Notes: generated by a model not told the origin, from the sequence alone. A stretch of DNA of 64,000 nt from Sporodiniella umbellata (GCA_025677835.1 JAIXMR010000051.1:105501-169500); one strand, 5' to 3'; shown: positions 43,878-56,862, counted from the first letter of the stretch. Numbers and translations: made by a program.

Positions 43878-46800
43878 CTCAGTGCACTGGCTTATTTAGA
43901 CCTAAAATTGTTTATTATCTACCAGAATTCCCTCACCTTAGTGCAACCTCCATCAACCTTTTTTTTTTAGAAAGTCGCACAGAAGCTTGTGAATTCACAA
44001 TGTCTGTTTTTTTTTTATTAATTACGAAGCGTTATGTATATTTGCAACTTTTTTATGCACATTTGTACATCTCTTAGCATACATACTACAAAACAAAAAT
44101 ATTTAAAAGATAAACTACTACTGACAAAAATTATATAACAACAGGATAGCCGTAGATTGAACATCCGGCAGCTGCTATACTGCAGTCTTTTGTAGTGATA
44201 AACTTTCTCGAAGCGTATTTAATGATAAACTACTTGATTTTGAAACGATACACTTTACACTTCTTATTTGTATTTAAAACAGTGCTTTTCTCAACTTAAG
44301 GCTACTAAAAAAATGCGGTTTCAACTGAAAATCGTTACAGAACCATTAAAAGAGCACAAAAGAAGAAAATTATAAGAGGTCCATGTATATCTACTGAAGA
44401 CAATACTCATAAGTTGTTTATAGTTGGAAAACGTCTTTAAGTATGACTCACGAAATACGCTTTCTAGAAATTTACTTCAAGCTAGTTTTCAAGGAAAGCA
44501 AAACATGAATCCAAAGGCAATTGGGTTTTTTTTTGTAATACTCAATAAAGGCACAACAAGGAAACTAATACTAACAAGGGGCTTTTTTTCTATAATCTGA
44601 CAAGAGTACTAGTTTTCTTTACGAGGGAAAATATGCAACCAAATCGGAGATTGCTCCATAAAGCGGGGACTTGGCTAGACAAGGGCACTTTATCTATAGT
44701 TGATATATCTTCTACCAGAAATCACATATAATGACTTGAGAGCAACTTATCTTAGCTTTAGTACACTGATAGAACTCGGGAAACTTCAACTATCGAGAAG
44801 AATAGAGAGTGATATCGTCAGTTTTAAAAAACGACCTCCGCCAGATCAAGTAAGGATACCATAAAAGGGAGTATTATTGGACAACATCTGTACTCTATGC
44901 ATAGATCTTTAAGTTATTCATTCTCCCTTATCGGCCTTCGTAAAACAAAATGGCACTTGTTTTGTTCTTTTGTCAAGTTATAGATATAAGAAAGTCTACC
45001 CTTTTGCACTATTTTTATTGCAATAAGTAACTCATTGTGGTCAATGTTTGATAGAAAGAGATGATAGTAGACGGTGATTGCCTTGAAATTGATGGAAAAA
45101 CACAAAGCACATCATATAATTTTTATTCTATGCCAATTATAAGAACACTTTTTAAATTGACACTGGACGGCGTTCATGTTACAAAAGTTCAAAACTATCT
45201 GAAGCTGAGCTACAAAAAGATAACAGTATTCGCTTCCAGCACAATGCTTGCAACTTGCATAACACATATCTACAAAGAAAGAAAAGGGGAAAAAGTCAGA
45301 ACTTCATATCCTGAATTTATTTTTTATATATGTATATATGTATGTATGTGCATATGTATATCTTTTTAACTCGTTTGCAAAGCTATTTTCAACTTTATTT
45401 TTATAATTTTGTTGTAAAAATTATTTTTAGAGAAAGACGGTATAACTTGAAAAACATTGTACATACAAAAAAAAGACACCCACAACTTTTATTGTCAGTA
45501 ATACCAATATGTTATATTTATTTTTAACTAGTCAATTTTTTGGTGTATAAAATAGTTTTATCATTGAACGATACAAAGTATAAGTACTTTTCGTGGCTCT
45601 ATCATGTGTAAAAGATTAATGAAAAGCCTTTAGAACTGTAAGCTAAGCTTTATGTAATGACACTTAACAAGAGGAAGCCCAAAGCAGTTAATTCGAAACA
45701 AAGCACCTAAACTTTAGTACAGTGGCTATCGTACTGAGCTATGTATTGCACTTTTTTTCTCGCATCCCTTCTTTTTTTCCCTATACAAGTCTCATTACCT
45801 CGAAATTTTTCTTTGAGTGTAGCCCTTTATTATTGACTCTACAGTGTTTCGAAAATCAGTGTCGCGTTTTGTTATATAAACTATATAAAAATGTACAATA
45901 GCAATTTTAGAAACACTGTATGGTGCAATACTTTAACATGAACCATCTAAAATGTGACAGCATCTGATCTGGACGAGCCACAGATTACAAGTTAGTAAGA
46001 AATATGGATTTTCCAATAAAGGCAAGAAATATAAGTCTTTTAGATAGCTTGTGAATTGCGCTTCTATTGATAAAACAGAGAGCCGCATACATAGTACTCA
46101 GGGACTGTTTTTGGTTTGGAAGAAGCAGCTACATTCAATATTATTTTGAGAATGTATTTACTATTATTGGACAGTATTAGCATAACATACAAAGCTCATT
46201 CAGTAAAAACAAATCTCTTCTTATTCTGCAGTCTCTTTAATGATTGTATCTAGAAGTAGTGCTTTTTATTTTTTTTTATACTTTTATACAGATCTGATAC
46301 AAACTTTGGCTGTATATTAGCACTATTTATTATTATTATAACTTTATTATTTTGAATACAGGATACGAAAGCAAATGGAGATGACAATTAGTGTAAGAAG
46401 GCTCATGTTAGCTATTTTAGGCCCATACGGTCAGACAAATTCCTTTTGCCAAAAGTCAAGCCCAACCTGCATTTGTAGTAAAAGTGAGACTAGCGTTTCT
46501 TTGGGCCGTTATCTTATTCTCTATATTGTAATCATATGATGTGAAGCCGATCTCAAAACGATGATAAGGATATCGTTTTTCAAAACCCACATTCGTAACA
46601 ACAAAATTCATACACTCTAGAAACGTGGGTCGCAAAACAATGCGCATACTCCCTAAATAAGATTGAACTTTATCACTTGAGGTTTTAAAGACAGATTATC
46701 GACACTGAAACATTTGTGCTTAAGACAGCCTTTTACATTAATGATAAGTCCGCGTATCTATGTAAGTTTTGAACAACGTTCGCTAAACATTAGATAAAGG

Positions 46801-47196
46801 CTTACAAATCTATAGGTAGAGAAGATAACATGCTCCTTGTTTAAAGCACTTTAGGTAGAAATTACAAGTAGCCTTAATGACCCACCAAAAGTGCTCTTTT
46901 TGAACATACTTGGGGCTACAGCTTTGAAAACAGTATAAGTTAACTGACTATGGCTGTCTGTTGAGTATTTTTTGCCATTCTTGTAACACACACCTATTTT
47001 GAAAGTACTCATTTGATGAAAAGCAACGTTAGTTATTATAGCTATAGTTGCCAGACCCCTCAGAAACGCCCACTTATATAGAACTTTGATTACATAATTT
47101 AACAACGCCTCTTCAGCAATTCAGTAACTAAAAAGAGAATCCTTTATTATTGTGTGTCACAAGAGCATTCTTTTTCTTTTTTTCTTTTCACTCACT
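43878..47196. other. 3.3-kb gene-poor, AT-rich region
   Basis: No coherent gene could be assembled on either strand. Short frames (for example 45061-45369 plus and 46456-46647, 46851-47105 minus) have no motif or partner exons. A TATATG/TATG microsatellite lies at about 45325-45361. It may be old mobile-element debris next to the fold-back element. The last ~60 bp is the promoter of the TPR-MBL gene. Confidence 0.45.
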
Positions 47197-48517
47197 ATGG
47201 TTTCTTTAAACGCACCCAACGACAAGTGCTACAAACTTACGCTTCGGGCTAATGAGTTATTCGAACGAAGCCTGTTCCTAGAAGCGATTACAGAGTATAC
47301 AAAAGCGCTAAAATCAGCAACAGATCTTTGTGATGATGATTACCTGGCATTGATCTATGCTAATCGGAGTGCAAGCTTTTTACAAATAAACGACCTTGAA
47401 CAGGCCCAGGAAGATGCAGCTCGAACAATAGCGTTATCTAAAGATTGGTCAAAAGTAAAATGCGCATTTTTTTTCTTTCTTCTCACCTTTACTGAATAAG
47501 GGATACTTTCGGTTGGGCCAAGTGTTACTAAGTGAGTGTAAATACGATGAAGCTATAGAACATTTTAAATTGGCTGTCAATTATGTAAAGTTTTTCTTCT
47601 TCTTCATGTATGTTATTAATTTGTTATATTAGGATTCTAAAAATAGCAAAGAAATCACACTTCATATTACCAAAGCACTGATAGAGAAAGACAATGAATC
47701 AATGGGCATCAAAATACTTCAATTAATGGCTGGTAAAGATTTTGCAGTTGAGAAAAGTGTTTTGAACCCAATCCAAAAGAAAATTTACGAGTTCGCGCTT
47801 CATATGAAAAACATAATACATGTTGTTGTAGATCAAGCATCTAAACAGTGTGTTCTTGTGGACGCTGTAAAGTAAATGAAGGTTTAAAATATATGATTAT
47901 GCAAACACTGTTTTTTTTTTTTGTGATAGTGCTGGGACATAGACGGTATTTTAAAATTCGTTCAAGATCGAGGCTATACTGTTGTATCAACTGTTGTTAC
48001 CCATTATCACTTTGACCACGTCGGTGGCTCTCCACCTGCTCCTTATGATACGCTACCTATCAAGATATCTGGACTTTCACATCTTTTAAAAAAGTTACCG
48101 CATATTAAGGCCTACATCCACCCTTTAGATATTCCTTATTTAAATAATACTATTCAGCTCAACCGGTTAGTACCCACTTGTACCACACCTATTGCCTCAG
48201 AACTCACAATTGGAAGAGCAAATATCAAATTTATTCATACGCCAGGGCATACACCAGGATCTCAATCACTTCTGATCAACCAATCACGCCTAATAGCAGG
48301 AGATACACTTTTGGGTTGTGGACATTGTGGGCGTACAGATTTACCTGGAGGCGATCGAAAAGCAATGGAAAATACTTTGCGCAACATTTTAGGTGGTCTT
48401 GATGATCGTATTGTAGTCTATCCTGGTCACTACTATGGTACCACTTGGTCTACCATTGGTATTGAGAAGGAGAATGGATGTTTAGGTGAGGATTTGGTGG
48501 GATTCGGAATGCGATAA
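47197..48517 (+). CDS. TPR + metallo-beta-lactamase-fold fusion protein
   Basis: Four exons: 47197-47454, 47501-47584, 47633-47866, 47930-48517; 387 aa. Residues ~8-115 are three TPR motifs (ANELFERSLFLEAITEYTKA, LIYANRSASFLQINDLEQA, YFRLGQVLLSECKYDEAIEH). From ~168 a metallo-beta-lactamase fold begins (VVVDQASKQCVLVDACWDID) with the binuclear metal motif THYHFDH (His217, His219, Asp221, His222), later HTPGHTPGS, IAGDTLLG and VVYPGHYYG. These are glyoxalase-II-like hydrolase features. TPRs usually bind Hsp70/90 tails or partners, so a chaperone-docked hydrolase is possible; substrate unknown. Frame and phases run through every junction, so the fusion is not a splice artefact of two genes. Confidence 0.85.
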
Positions 48518-48614
48518 GCCACTCGAACTAGTCTATTACGGGAGCTTAGTGTGTAATTTTTCACGAAAAAAAAATAAAAAAAAATACGCTTTCCTTTTTG
48601 AATATTTATAAAAG

Positions 48615-50135
48615 ATGTCTTCTACACAGCCTACAGACACAACCGACGAAAATGTCGAAATCTGGAAAATGAAGAAGTTGATCAAGAGTCTTCAAATGGC
48701 CAGAGGGTAAAAACTTTACTTTTTAATAAAGAAAGAGTGAACCGAGGACTTATGGAAAAAATTATAATAGTAACGGCACCTCTATGATTTCTTTGGTCAT
48801 TCGTAAGTCAATTATTCGATTTTTCTTTCTTTCTTTTACTATGCTTGAAACAACCCAACCTAACAGTAAAAAATAAAATCCAGCTCCTAAAGATCAAGTT
48901 TCTCGTGTGGTCAAAATGTTGGCTGATGAATATGGTACAGCCTCCAATATCAAATCCCGCGTAAACAGACTTTCAGTTCTGTCTGCCATTACTTCTACTC
49001 AACAACGTTTGAAACTATACACACGAGGTAAAAATTTCAAAAGAACCGGGTTTATGCTTACTATACTATAGTACCTGATAATGGTTTGGTTGTGTACTGT
49101 GGTACTATCATCACTGACGAAGGCAAAGAAAAAAAAGTAAATATCGACTTCGAGCCCCATAAGCCTATCAATACCTCTCTTTATCTTTGTGATAACAAAT
49201 TCCACGTGGAGGCCCTTTCTGAACTTTTGGACAACGATGCTAAATTTGGCTTCATTGTAATGGACGGTAACGGTTCTCTATTTGGTACTGTGTGCGGTAA
49301 TGTTCGTGATGTAATCCACAAACTCTCTGTCGATTTGCCTAAGAAGCACGGTCGTGGTGGTCAGTCAGCTTTACGTTTCTCACGTTTGCGTGAGGAAAAA
49401 CGTCACAACTATGTGAGAAAAATTGCTGAATTAGCCGTTCAGCTGTTCATCACCAATGATAAAGTAAACGTAGTTGGTTTGGTATTAGCTGGTTCTGCTG
49501 ATTTCAAGACCGAGCTTTCCCAATCCGATTTGTTCGATCCTCGTTTGAGAGCGAAGATTGTTAAAATCGTTGACGTTTCCTATGGTGGTGAAAACGGATT
49601 CAACCAGGCCATTGAGCTGTCTGCTGAATCACTTTCTAACGTTAAGTTTATCCAAGAAAAGCGTTTGATTGGTGATTACTTTAGCGAAATTTCTCAAGAT
49701 ACTGGCAAGTACTGTTTCGGTGTAGAAGATACTTTGAAAGCCTTAGAGATGGGTGCTGTTGAAACTTTGATTGTCTGGGAAAATCTTACTGCCAATCGTT
49801 ATATTCTTCGTGATGCATCTGGCACTGAGACTGTTGTTTATCCCAACGCCGAAGAAGAGAAGACAAAGAGCTTTATGGTAGATGCTAGCGCCGACGCTAC
49901 CAATAACTCTGAAATGGAAGTGATCGAATGTATGGCACTTTTAGAGTGGTTTACTCACAAGTATAAAGAATTTGGTGCTAATTTGGAAATTATTACCGAT
50001 CGTTCTCAAGAAGGCGCTCAGTTTGTCAGAGGTTTTGGTGGCATTGGTGGCATCCTCAGATACCGTGTCAACTTTGAACAACTCAACTACGAATCCGATG
50101 AATTCATTTCTGATGACGATGAAGACTACATCTAG
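48615..50135 (+). CDS. Eukaryotic peptide chain release factor 1 (eRF1)
   Basis: Four exons: 48615-48706, 48771-48802 (32 nt), 48884-49027, 49072-50135; 443 aa. Domain 1 has the stop-codon-reading motifs TASNIKS and SLYLCDNKF (YxCxxxF); domain 2 has the catalytic GRGGQSA loop that triggers peptidyl-tRNA hydrolysis; domain 3 binds eRF3 and ends in an acidic tail ([14 protein letters not shown]). NIKS and YxCxxxF are standard, so no stop reassignment is indicated, which agrees with TAA/TAG/TGA all used as stops here. Codon use is biased as in highly expressed genes. Confidence 0.97.
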
Positions 50136-50723
50136 GATCCAGCCAAGTGCTCTACGGCGCAAAACTTTGTTGGATCCCAAAAAGGGGGTTAACCCACAAA
50201 TAGTGGGATTTCCTACAAAAAGAGGGGATCCCTAATAAATTATTGTTTTGTATTTTTTAAGCCCATAATACAAACTCTTCCTTTCCCGATTCGATGAGAA
50301 TTTTGTTCTGTTTCATCATGAGATAACTGAAACACTTTGACAAATGTTAAAGATCAAAGAAAAAACAGTGTTTCCCCACGCTCAGTATGCAAGACGTCCT
50401 AAAATCAGTCTGTATTCGCCCAGTTCCTTCCAATTGCTAGTGTAAACTATCAGCTGACGACCACGACACCTTTGGAGATGTATGATATTGTGTTAAAGAA
50501 CTCTGTTCTGAAAGAAAAGAAATATAATATCAATAGCGTCTGACTCAAACATAACATCAAGTTTATCTCCGCCATCTGCAAACGTTTTGTACTTATGTTA
50601 TTTGCATTTATACTTACACAACGTACACAAGCTGGTATCAGTTTATTCGAATAAATAAATAAATATATTTGTTCGATTTTAATTTTAGTCTGCGTTTCCT
50701 TTTCTTTTCTTTTTTGTGAGCTT
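50136..50723 (+). other. eRF1 3' flank and MFS 3' flank; hairpin in putative 3' UTR
   Basis: Just after the eRF1 stop, CCCAC (50193-50197) and GTGGG (50203-50207) can pair around a 5-nt loop, flanked by GGATCC-containing arms at 50172-50178 and 50223-50231, followed by AATAAA (about 50234). No gene seen in the rest. Confidence 0.45.
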
Positions 50724-52618
50724 TTAATAATGGTATCTAAAGTCTGTGTTTTTCTTTGCATATAAGCACATTAGTTATCTTACAACATATTACCAAAAAA
50801 AAAAAAAAAAGAATAAACAATTACCTCCTTTCCATACTCCAGCTCTTCTAAATCCAACTTGCAATTCTGTCGATACAGTAAGTAGCTTGTTATTATAGAC
50901 ACAATACCACCCAAAACGCTGACTCCCAGGTTAAATGAGTTACCAAACACTAAACAAACAAGTAAGTCCTGCTACTCAAAATCTTGTATAAAACTTTTAC
51001 CGTAGTAAGGTTTGTCTTCTGCAGAGTATAAGTAAGAAGCAATAACACCTCCTGTGTTTCCTAGCATAATTACAACTGCAACTGCAACTGCTCGTACCTC
51101 TAGTACTGGATAATTAATGGCCGACCAACTCAGGTTTGCAGAGTCTACATTATCGGATTAATACATTGAGTACAAACCATTTCTATGCTCGCACTTACTT
51201 TGCAGTCCAAGTCCCATGGGAATAATAAATAATGCACCATATTTGCCTGTATAGAGATTTTAGTTTTTTTTATGCAGTACAAAAATTTACCCCATCGATT
51301 TTCTATCACTTGAAGAAGAATATAACCTAATGATGTAGTAAAAAATCCAACCGCCATCAGTTTTCCCCTTATATTTTTCAATTTGTCAGCCATATATCCA
51401 CCAAAAAGAATGATAAAGACTTGCAGTGCATGAGGGGGTGCTGTTAAAAGCTGTGATGTCAACACAGGAAACCCAAAGCCTTTTTACAGATTATTAATTC
51501 CAGTTTAAATCTGCACTGTGTTTCTCTACATACCATCAATGATTATAGGGGCAAACACTTGATAGCTTGTGCTGATTGTAGAGCTCAAACAGTATGTTGA
51601 TGCAAACATAAACGTTTTCCAATCCAAACAAGCCTTGATTATTGTTCTAATACTTGCCTTGGAGTGCGTTCGATTGGTTTCTACTTGAGATTGATGTATA
51701 TCTTTTTGCTCTTGCGTTAGCCAAGAAACCTGACTGATATCATCAAATAAATAAAAATAGGATATTGCGCTTAGGCATATGGTAGGTACGCCTTCAATTA
51801 TAAAGAGGTACTGCCAGCTTTTGAGCCCACGATCACCATCTAAAAATGAGGTGGCATAAGCAATAGGGCCAGAAACAATACCAGATACAGATGCCATGCA
51901 AAGAAAAATGGCAGTTCTCCAAGTGATTTGATTTGGTTTGTAAACCTTAGAAAGCAAAAAAAGAATACCTGGTATGAATCCGCTTTCAGAAGCTCTTCAA
52001 AACCCCTATGTTAAAACAAAACTAACTCAAGAAACGCCTTACCCTAAAAAGAGTCTACATGTGAAGAGTCCTGCAAAATCACGAGTAAACGACATTGCTA
52101 GGGTGGTCACCCCCCAAACAAATATTATAAAAGACAACCATTTGACAGCACCTGTACGTTTTAAAATAATATTTGAGGGAACCTCAAACAAGATCTGTTA
52201 TATGTTAACATTTTTTTGAAAAAAAAAATAGAATTTATTTTATTTTTGTACTTACGTATGTTATGTAAAATCCGGAAACAGCTAAACTGAATTGAATAGA
52301 TGTCAACTAGCAAATTTTTGAATGCTCTTGAATAAGGCTCAGTATACGGTTAGGTTACCTTCAAGTCATCTTGTATTCCAGCTAAACTGTAAGTCATATT
52401 TTAGTTTTTCTTTGTTCATAACGGTTTTCTAACCTTGCGTTCCCCATATTTGCTCGATCCAAGTAATCCATGAAATAAAACACACATATTAGAGGCATCA
52501 ACCGCAAGTCTATAATACGTGTGATTTTTTGAAGCTCTAGTTTCAGCTTGTCATTTGATGTCTCTTTCATATTATCTAGAACCACCACATCACTTTTGTA
52601 ATCAGTAATCTCTCTCAT
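50724..52618 (-). CDS. MFS transporter, Dal5/Tna1 (anion:cation symporter) type
   Basis: Ten exons on the minus strand: 52618-52434, 52386-52359 (28 nt), 52306-52256, 52194-52043, 51994-51534, 51479-51291, 51246-51199, 51144-51001, 50949-50825, 50753-50724; 470 aa. About twelve helices; MDYLDRANMGNA in helix 1 is the Dal5-family signature, ESGFIPGILFLLSKVYKPNQ is the A-loop/helix 4-5 region, and the tail KNTDFRYHY is the typical C-terminus. The family moves allantoate, nicotinate, vitamins or dipeptides across the plasma membrane; substrate unknown. The tiny second and last exons were found by frame and family ends. Confidence 0.88.
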
Positions 52619-53195
52619 AGAAAGTTATTTAGAGAAGAAAAGGAGCCGAGAAAAAAAATAAGCTAGGAAGACTTATATACTTCCTACTCATGCAGTAGCA
52701 TTTAGAGAGAAGGAAAAGCACATGTTATGATATGAGCCGATGAAAATTGTTACTATGCCGGTTCTTCGATCGGTCTCCACCTGTAGTTTTTTTTGGCACT
52801 AATTCATCAAACTCACACTTTTATTGTACTATAAAAGAGCTCAATCAGACATCGTATTGAGAGAAAGGAAAAAGGGCTACTACCATATTATTTTAAAGTT
52901 ACTTTAAATATGTACACCTCTTCGGTATTAATTACAACTGCTTTAAGAGATCTAGACAGGAGGGTTTACATAAAACGAAAGTCACCGTCCTCGAAACCGC
53001 GCTTATGACAGAGCGAAGCAAAAATATGCAATTACTATTTTTTGTATCAACTTGAACTATCTCTCGTCAGAAAACAAGCGCTCTGACCATAACTATTTTT
53101 TTCACGCTGGTTTTTTTTTTTTTTTTTTTTTTGACAGTCTATGCTAAATCGGAGGCACAAAAAGAAATCCTTTTTTTAAAAAAAAACTTCAAAAT
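52619..53195. promoter_or_regulatory. Divergent spacer, no gene seen
   Basis: Between the starts of the MFS gene (minus) and Duo1 (plus). A T run at 53110-53131 and TTTTTTT-AAAAAAA at 53171-53186 lie just before the Duo1 ATG. Confidence 0.4.
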
Positions 53196-53555
53196 ATGTC
53201 TGAAGACAGCAAATCAAATACACCATCAAGCCGCAAAAGTACCATCTCAAAGCCTAATCGCCGCTCAACATTCTACCGCTCCAACATAAACGAATCGCCT
53301 GTTCCCAATCCTAACAATTCAGACAGCTATAATCTTCGCCTTAAAAAGGAATTTGAGCAACTTCAAAAGATTAATCATGCTATCGAAACATCTATTGACA
53401 ATGTTCAAAACGCTCTCGAAGCACAACAGCAATTAGCTCATCATGTAGATGATACTGACCGTTTATTAAAGGTGTGGTCATTGATTTTACAAAAAACAGA
53501 GGAATATAAAGATATTTTAGAGGATCCTGAGTGGATAAAGAAACAGGCTGCCTGA
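53196..53555 (+). CDS. DUO1: DASH/Dam1 complex subunit Duo1
   Basis: Single exon, 119 aa. After a Ser/Arg-rich N-terminus, the Duo1 core reads LRLKKEFEQLQKINHAIETS, then NALEAQQQLAHHVDDTDRLL and KVWSLILQKTEEYKDILEDP. The DASH complex forms rings on kinetochore microtubules in fungi. The length is near the minimal Duo1 domain, shorter than the yeast protein, as expected for early-diverging fungi. Confidence 0.85.
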   Translation: MSEDSKSNTPSSRKSTISKPNRRSTFYRSNINESPVPNPNNSDSYNLRLKKEFEQLQKINHAIETSIDNVQNALEAQQQLAHHVDDTDRLLKVWSLILQKTEEYKDILEDPEWIKKQAA

Positions 53556-53643
53556 AAGTAATACCCGCTAACAAGCATGTACATATTTAAACAGAAGAGA
53601 GGAAGATAATAAAAGCCGTCTTTTTTTTTTTTTGGTCCTTTCT

Positions 53644-54427
53644 CTATAGAATGATATCCCCATTGTTCATTGCAGGGAATAAGTGCGGTACCATACCCTG
53701 TTGGTAATACTGAACTGTTGCCGCCTGTCTATTCAGTCGAAGCTTAATCGTATAAGAAAGCAAACAAAAAGCCCAGTAAGACTATGAACAGAAACGGATG
53801 TGAGTTCTTTGTTAACAAATAAAACCAAACCGTACATAAAACGCCATAATCAACAAGGTACAAAGAATGGTAAATTTCAATTCGTCTTGCCACATGCGAT
53901 CACAGTGATAAAAATCTCCGGAAATAATAGAGAGATCTGCTGCTAATTGGATACACCACTGAATATAAGCGCTTTTTTTTACAATAAATAGAATCATGTT
54001 GATTAGCAAATCCACTAAGAATATAAATAGAACTATATAAATCATGAAGGATGCAGTTCTGATTCCATTGTCTGATCTCTAAAAGCTTTTTTGAATATAG
54101 AAAAAAAGAGATATAAACCTACTAGATAAAGAGACAACAAAGTACCAAGACTTACACCAAACAATATTAGACTGATAGTTCCAAAAATATAAAGTGCAGC
54201 GGGTGTATCAATGTAGGAGTAAAAAGCTTTGTTCTATCATTAGTATCGGGCTTTGATGTTGTTTTCTTACGGCTTTTTGTTTGAAATGCTAAAATAGCAA
54301 AGTATAAAGATAAACCGGCCCAAATCAAGCATGAAAGCGAAGATCCTATTCTTAAATGAATACAGCCACAGCACTTACGAACATAAGGATTGCTGGAATG
54401 TACAATATGCTCTCTCTTTATAATCAT
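53644..54427 (-). CDS. Four-helix integral membrane protein, unknown function
   Basis: Four exons on the minus strand: 54427-54271, 54226-54123, 54078-53836, 53781-53644; 213 aa. CCGCIHLRIGSSLSCLIWAG starts helix 1; helices 2-4 lie in YIDTPAALYIFGTISLILFG, ASFMIYIVLFIFLVDLLINM and KFTILCTLLIMAFYSYWAFC, with a polar loop containing DFYHCDRMWQDEL. The cytosolic tail (KLRLNRQAATVQYYQQGM) is basic. Layout is tetraspan-like and resembles fungal proteins that start with a CCxC-x-HLR motif, but no role is known. The third intron boundary was set to link two helices in frame; a retained form would end early. Confidence 0.72.
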
Positions 54428-55609
54428 TTTAAAAACTGAATGAAAAAGAATTAATACTAAACACAAAGTATTGGACTTTTGTATATGCAAACAGTAGACA
54501 TTATTTCCTGAAATAGATTGCTCGAAAATAAAAACTGACTGCTTAAAAAAGTCGGAATTGTACAAATGCGTTACCTGTATCTTTTAAATCAATCTCAGTT
54601 AGTTTTGCTCAAATTTGGTAATAAAAACAAAAAAGTACTTCTATCTCCTAACAAAACGCTTCAGTCTCCATCAGCTACTTGAGATACCTTGAAAAAACCC
54701 CCCACGAGCAAAAACTTGATTACTAAATAATTATTTTTATCATTAGTATAACCTAAAATAAAGTCTTGACTTTATAAAAATATCCTTTCATAGGAGCAAA
54801 AGTTGAAAAAAAAAAAAAAAAGACAAAAAGGCGAAAATAGTAAAATAAAATGTTAAATCAAATCAAACCAATATTTTTATCTAGCTTTGAAAAAAGAAAA
54901 AAAGAAAAAACATGTTTAAAAAAGCATGAAAAATATTATTAAGTAAATTGAGTTTTGGCTTCTAGGCATACCGAATTCTGTAACAAGTTGACAAAATAAT
55001 AAAACTGTTTTGTTAAAAGACTTTGATCAGAATCTATGTGGAGGTTGTTGTTCAGAAAAAAAAGTGCATCTTGAGAAAACACAGGTATATTCCAAGTCAC
55101 GATTTGACATTGAAACTAACCATAAATTTAATAAACTGATTTGCCGTTGGCAGACAAATAAATAAGTTATATACAATAAGGAATAGACCCTACAACATTT
55201 AGGAATCACATTGATCCAGTGAATTTCTTTTCAGAGCAACTGACTTGGCTAATAACTGATTCTTTTATTTTGTTTTATTTTGTTTGCCAGATTTGAGCCT
55301 TGAGCAAAAAAGATGTATAAAGGAAAACCTTTAAAAAGTAGCCATCGCAGTTATTGTCAACCTGCTTAACACTTGCTTTTTTTCCAGAAAATCCTTAATA
55401 AAATTGAAAAGGATATAAAACTGCCATTGAAAATGCATACACATCATTTAAGTATAGAAAAAAAAAAAAGGAGAATAAAGCGTCTGTGCGTGTGGTGGAT
55501 AGTTTTTAAACACATCTTGGAGTTATTAACTTTTACTTTGTTCCGCTCCTTTTTTCCTCCGTCTCTTTCCAACTTTCTTTTTAGAAAAAAAACTTTGTAC
55601 AGCTCTGTG
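54428..55609. other. 1.2-kb spacer, no gene seen
   Basis: AT-rich; the long frame upstream of 55610 is in phase with the protease but is Lys/Phe-rich, lacks a good start and precedes a proper signal peptide, so I treat it as leader. An A run lies at 54805-54820. Confidence 0.4.
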
Positions 55610-56862
55610 ATGATATGTTTTTTGCTATTGCTTGTGTTGATACCCTTTGGAATATGCTTGCCTACCTCAAAAAACATCAAACTACAACTAAATCGGCGTA
55701 ATCTCTTTCAAAAACGTCAAAACACTAATACAAACAAGCTAAAACAAACCGGATATTTTCACGGGAGCGGTAAAGACCATGTTTCGAGAGAACTTTGTTT
55801 TCTTCTTTTCTAGAAGTCTCTGTTAGGTTATTATGCGGAAGTCAAGCTGGGTGAACCTGAACAAACCTTTCGTGTCGTACTGGATACTGGAAGCTCCGAT
55901 TTTTGGGTTGTTTCTGATGAATGTGAACAATGTTCACACAGTAACCGGTACTTTTCTGAGAATTCCGAAACATATCAGCCTCGGAAAGGGACTTTTCAGC
56001 TCAGATATGGTACAGGTACCATTATAGGAGATCGAGGACAGGATACGTTGACAATAGCCAATATGACTGTAAAACGCTACCCATTAGTCAGTGCCTATGA
56101 GCTTTCCGATGTTTTTGATCCTTTGCCTATCGACGGCATTCTTGGTCTAGCGGATCAGTCTAACGGTTTGATTCGCAGACTTCACCAGAGTCAAAATATA
56201 CGAAAACCTCTGTTTGGAATGTATCTTCAGCCATTTGGCGGTGAAATTGACTTTGGTGAGATTGATCATACGCGATACGAAGGTTCTGTCTACTATCTTC
56301 CAATGACAACAGAAGATGGAAAATACAAAATAAAAATGCAAGAAGCCTACCGAGGTGCTTTTCCTTCTATCACGGTTGTACGTGATCTTGTTGTTGATAC
56401 AGGTAGCACTACTCTATACAAATAAACAATGAAAATTGACAAAACTACTGTAGGAACAACAATGATAATTCTTCCTTTAGAAGATGCAAATAAGATTCAT
56501 AAAGGGTTCAACGCCTCACTCTTGGATGAAAAATACTATATTCCTTGCGAACTGAAAGGAAAGCTACCAGATGTGACTTTGAAAGTAGGAAATTATTTGA
56601 TTTCAATCCCTTCCGAAGACTATATTTTGTTTCCCCATACTGTTCACTCTGATCTTTGTCTCTCTGGATTTTCAACAGGAAATCAGACCGATCAATGGAT
56701 ACTGGGCGATATTTTCTTGAGAAACTACTATACGGTAATGACTATATAGTCAATACAAAAAGTCTAATATTTTGTCAATAGGTGTTTGACTTGGAAAACT
56801 CTCGACTTGGTTTTGCTAAAGCTATAAAGGACCCAGATTTGACAATGAATCGTTATGAATGA
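55610..56862 (+). CDS. Secreted pepsin-like aspartic protease (A1)
   Basis: Model: 55610-55780, 55814-56402, 56454-56734, 56782-56862; 373 aa. The N-terminus MICFLLLLVLIPFGICLP is a signal peptide, followed by a basic propeptide with a KR site (LFQKRQ). The two catalytic motifs are VLDTGSSDFW and VVDTG|TTMIILP, the second formed only after removing the intron 56403-56453, which proves that intron. DGILGLAD, the flap region RYGTGTIIGD and WILGDIFLRNYYTVFD are standard. The first intron is uncertain: donor at 55781 gives 33 nt, short for this genome, and other donors break the frame. Mucorales secrete several such proteases (rennin-like). Confidence 0.87.

Noticed and set aside
43850..44077. 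75-codon frame at the right end of the fold-back element
   Set aside because: Crosses the element boundary and has random composition.
50450..50761. 103-codon minus frame after eRF1
   Set aside because: Its first codons cover the last MFS exon out of frame; the rest is AT-rich 3' flank.
55373..55609. Long N-terminal extension of the aspartic protease
   Set aside because: In frame but Lys-rich and without a targeting signal; a normal signal peptide starts at 55610.
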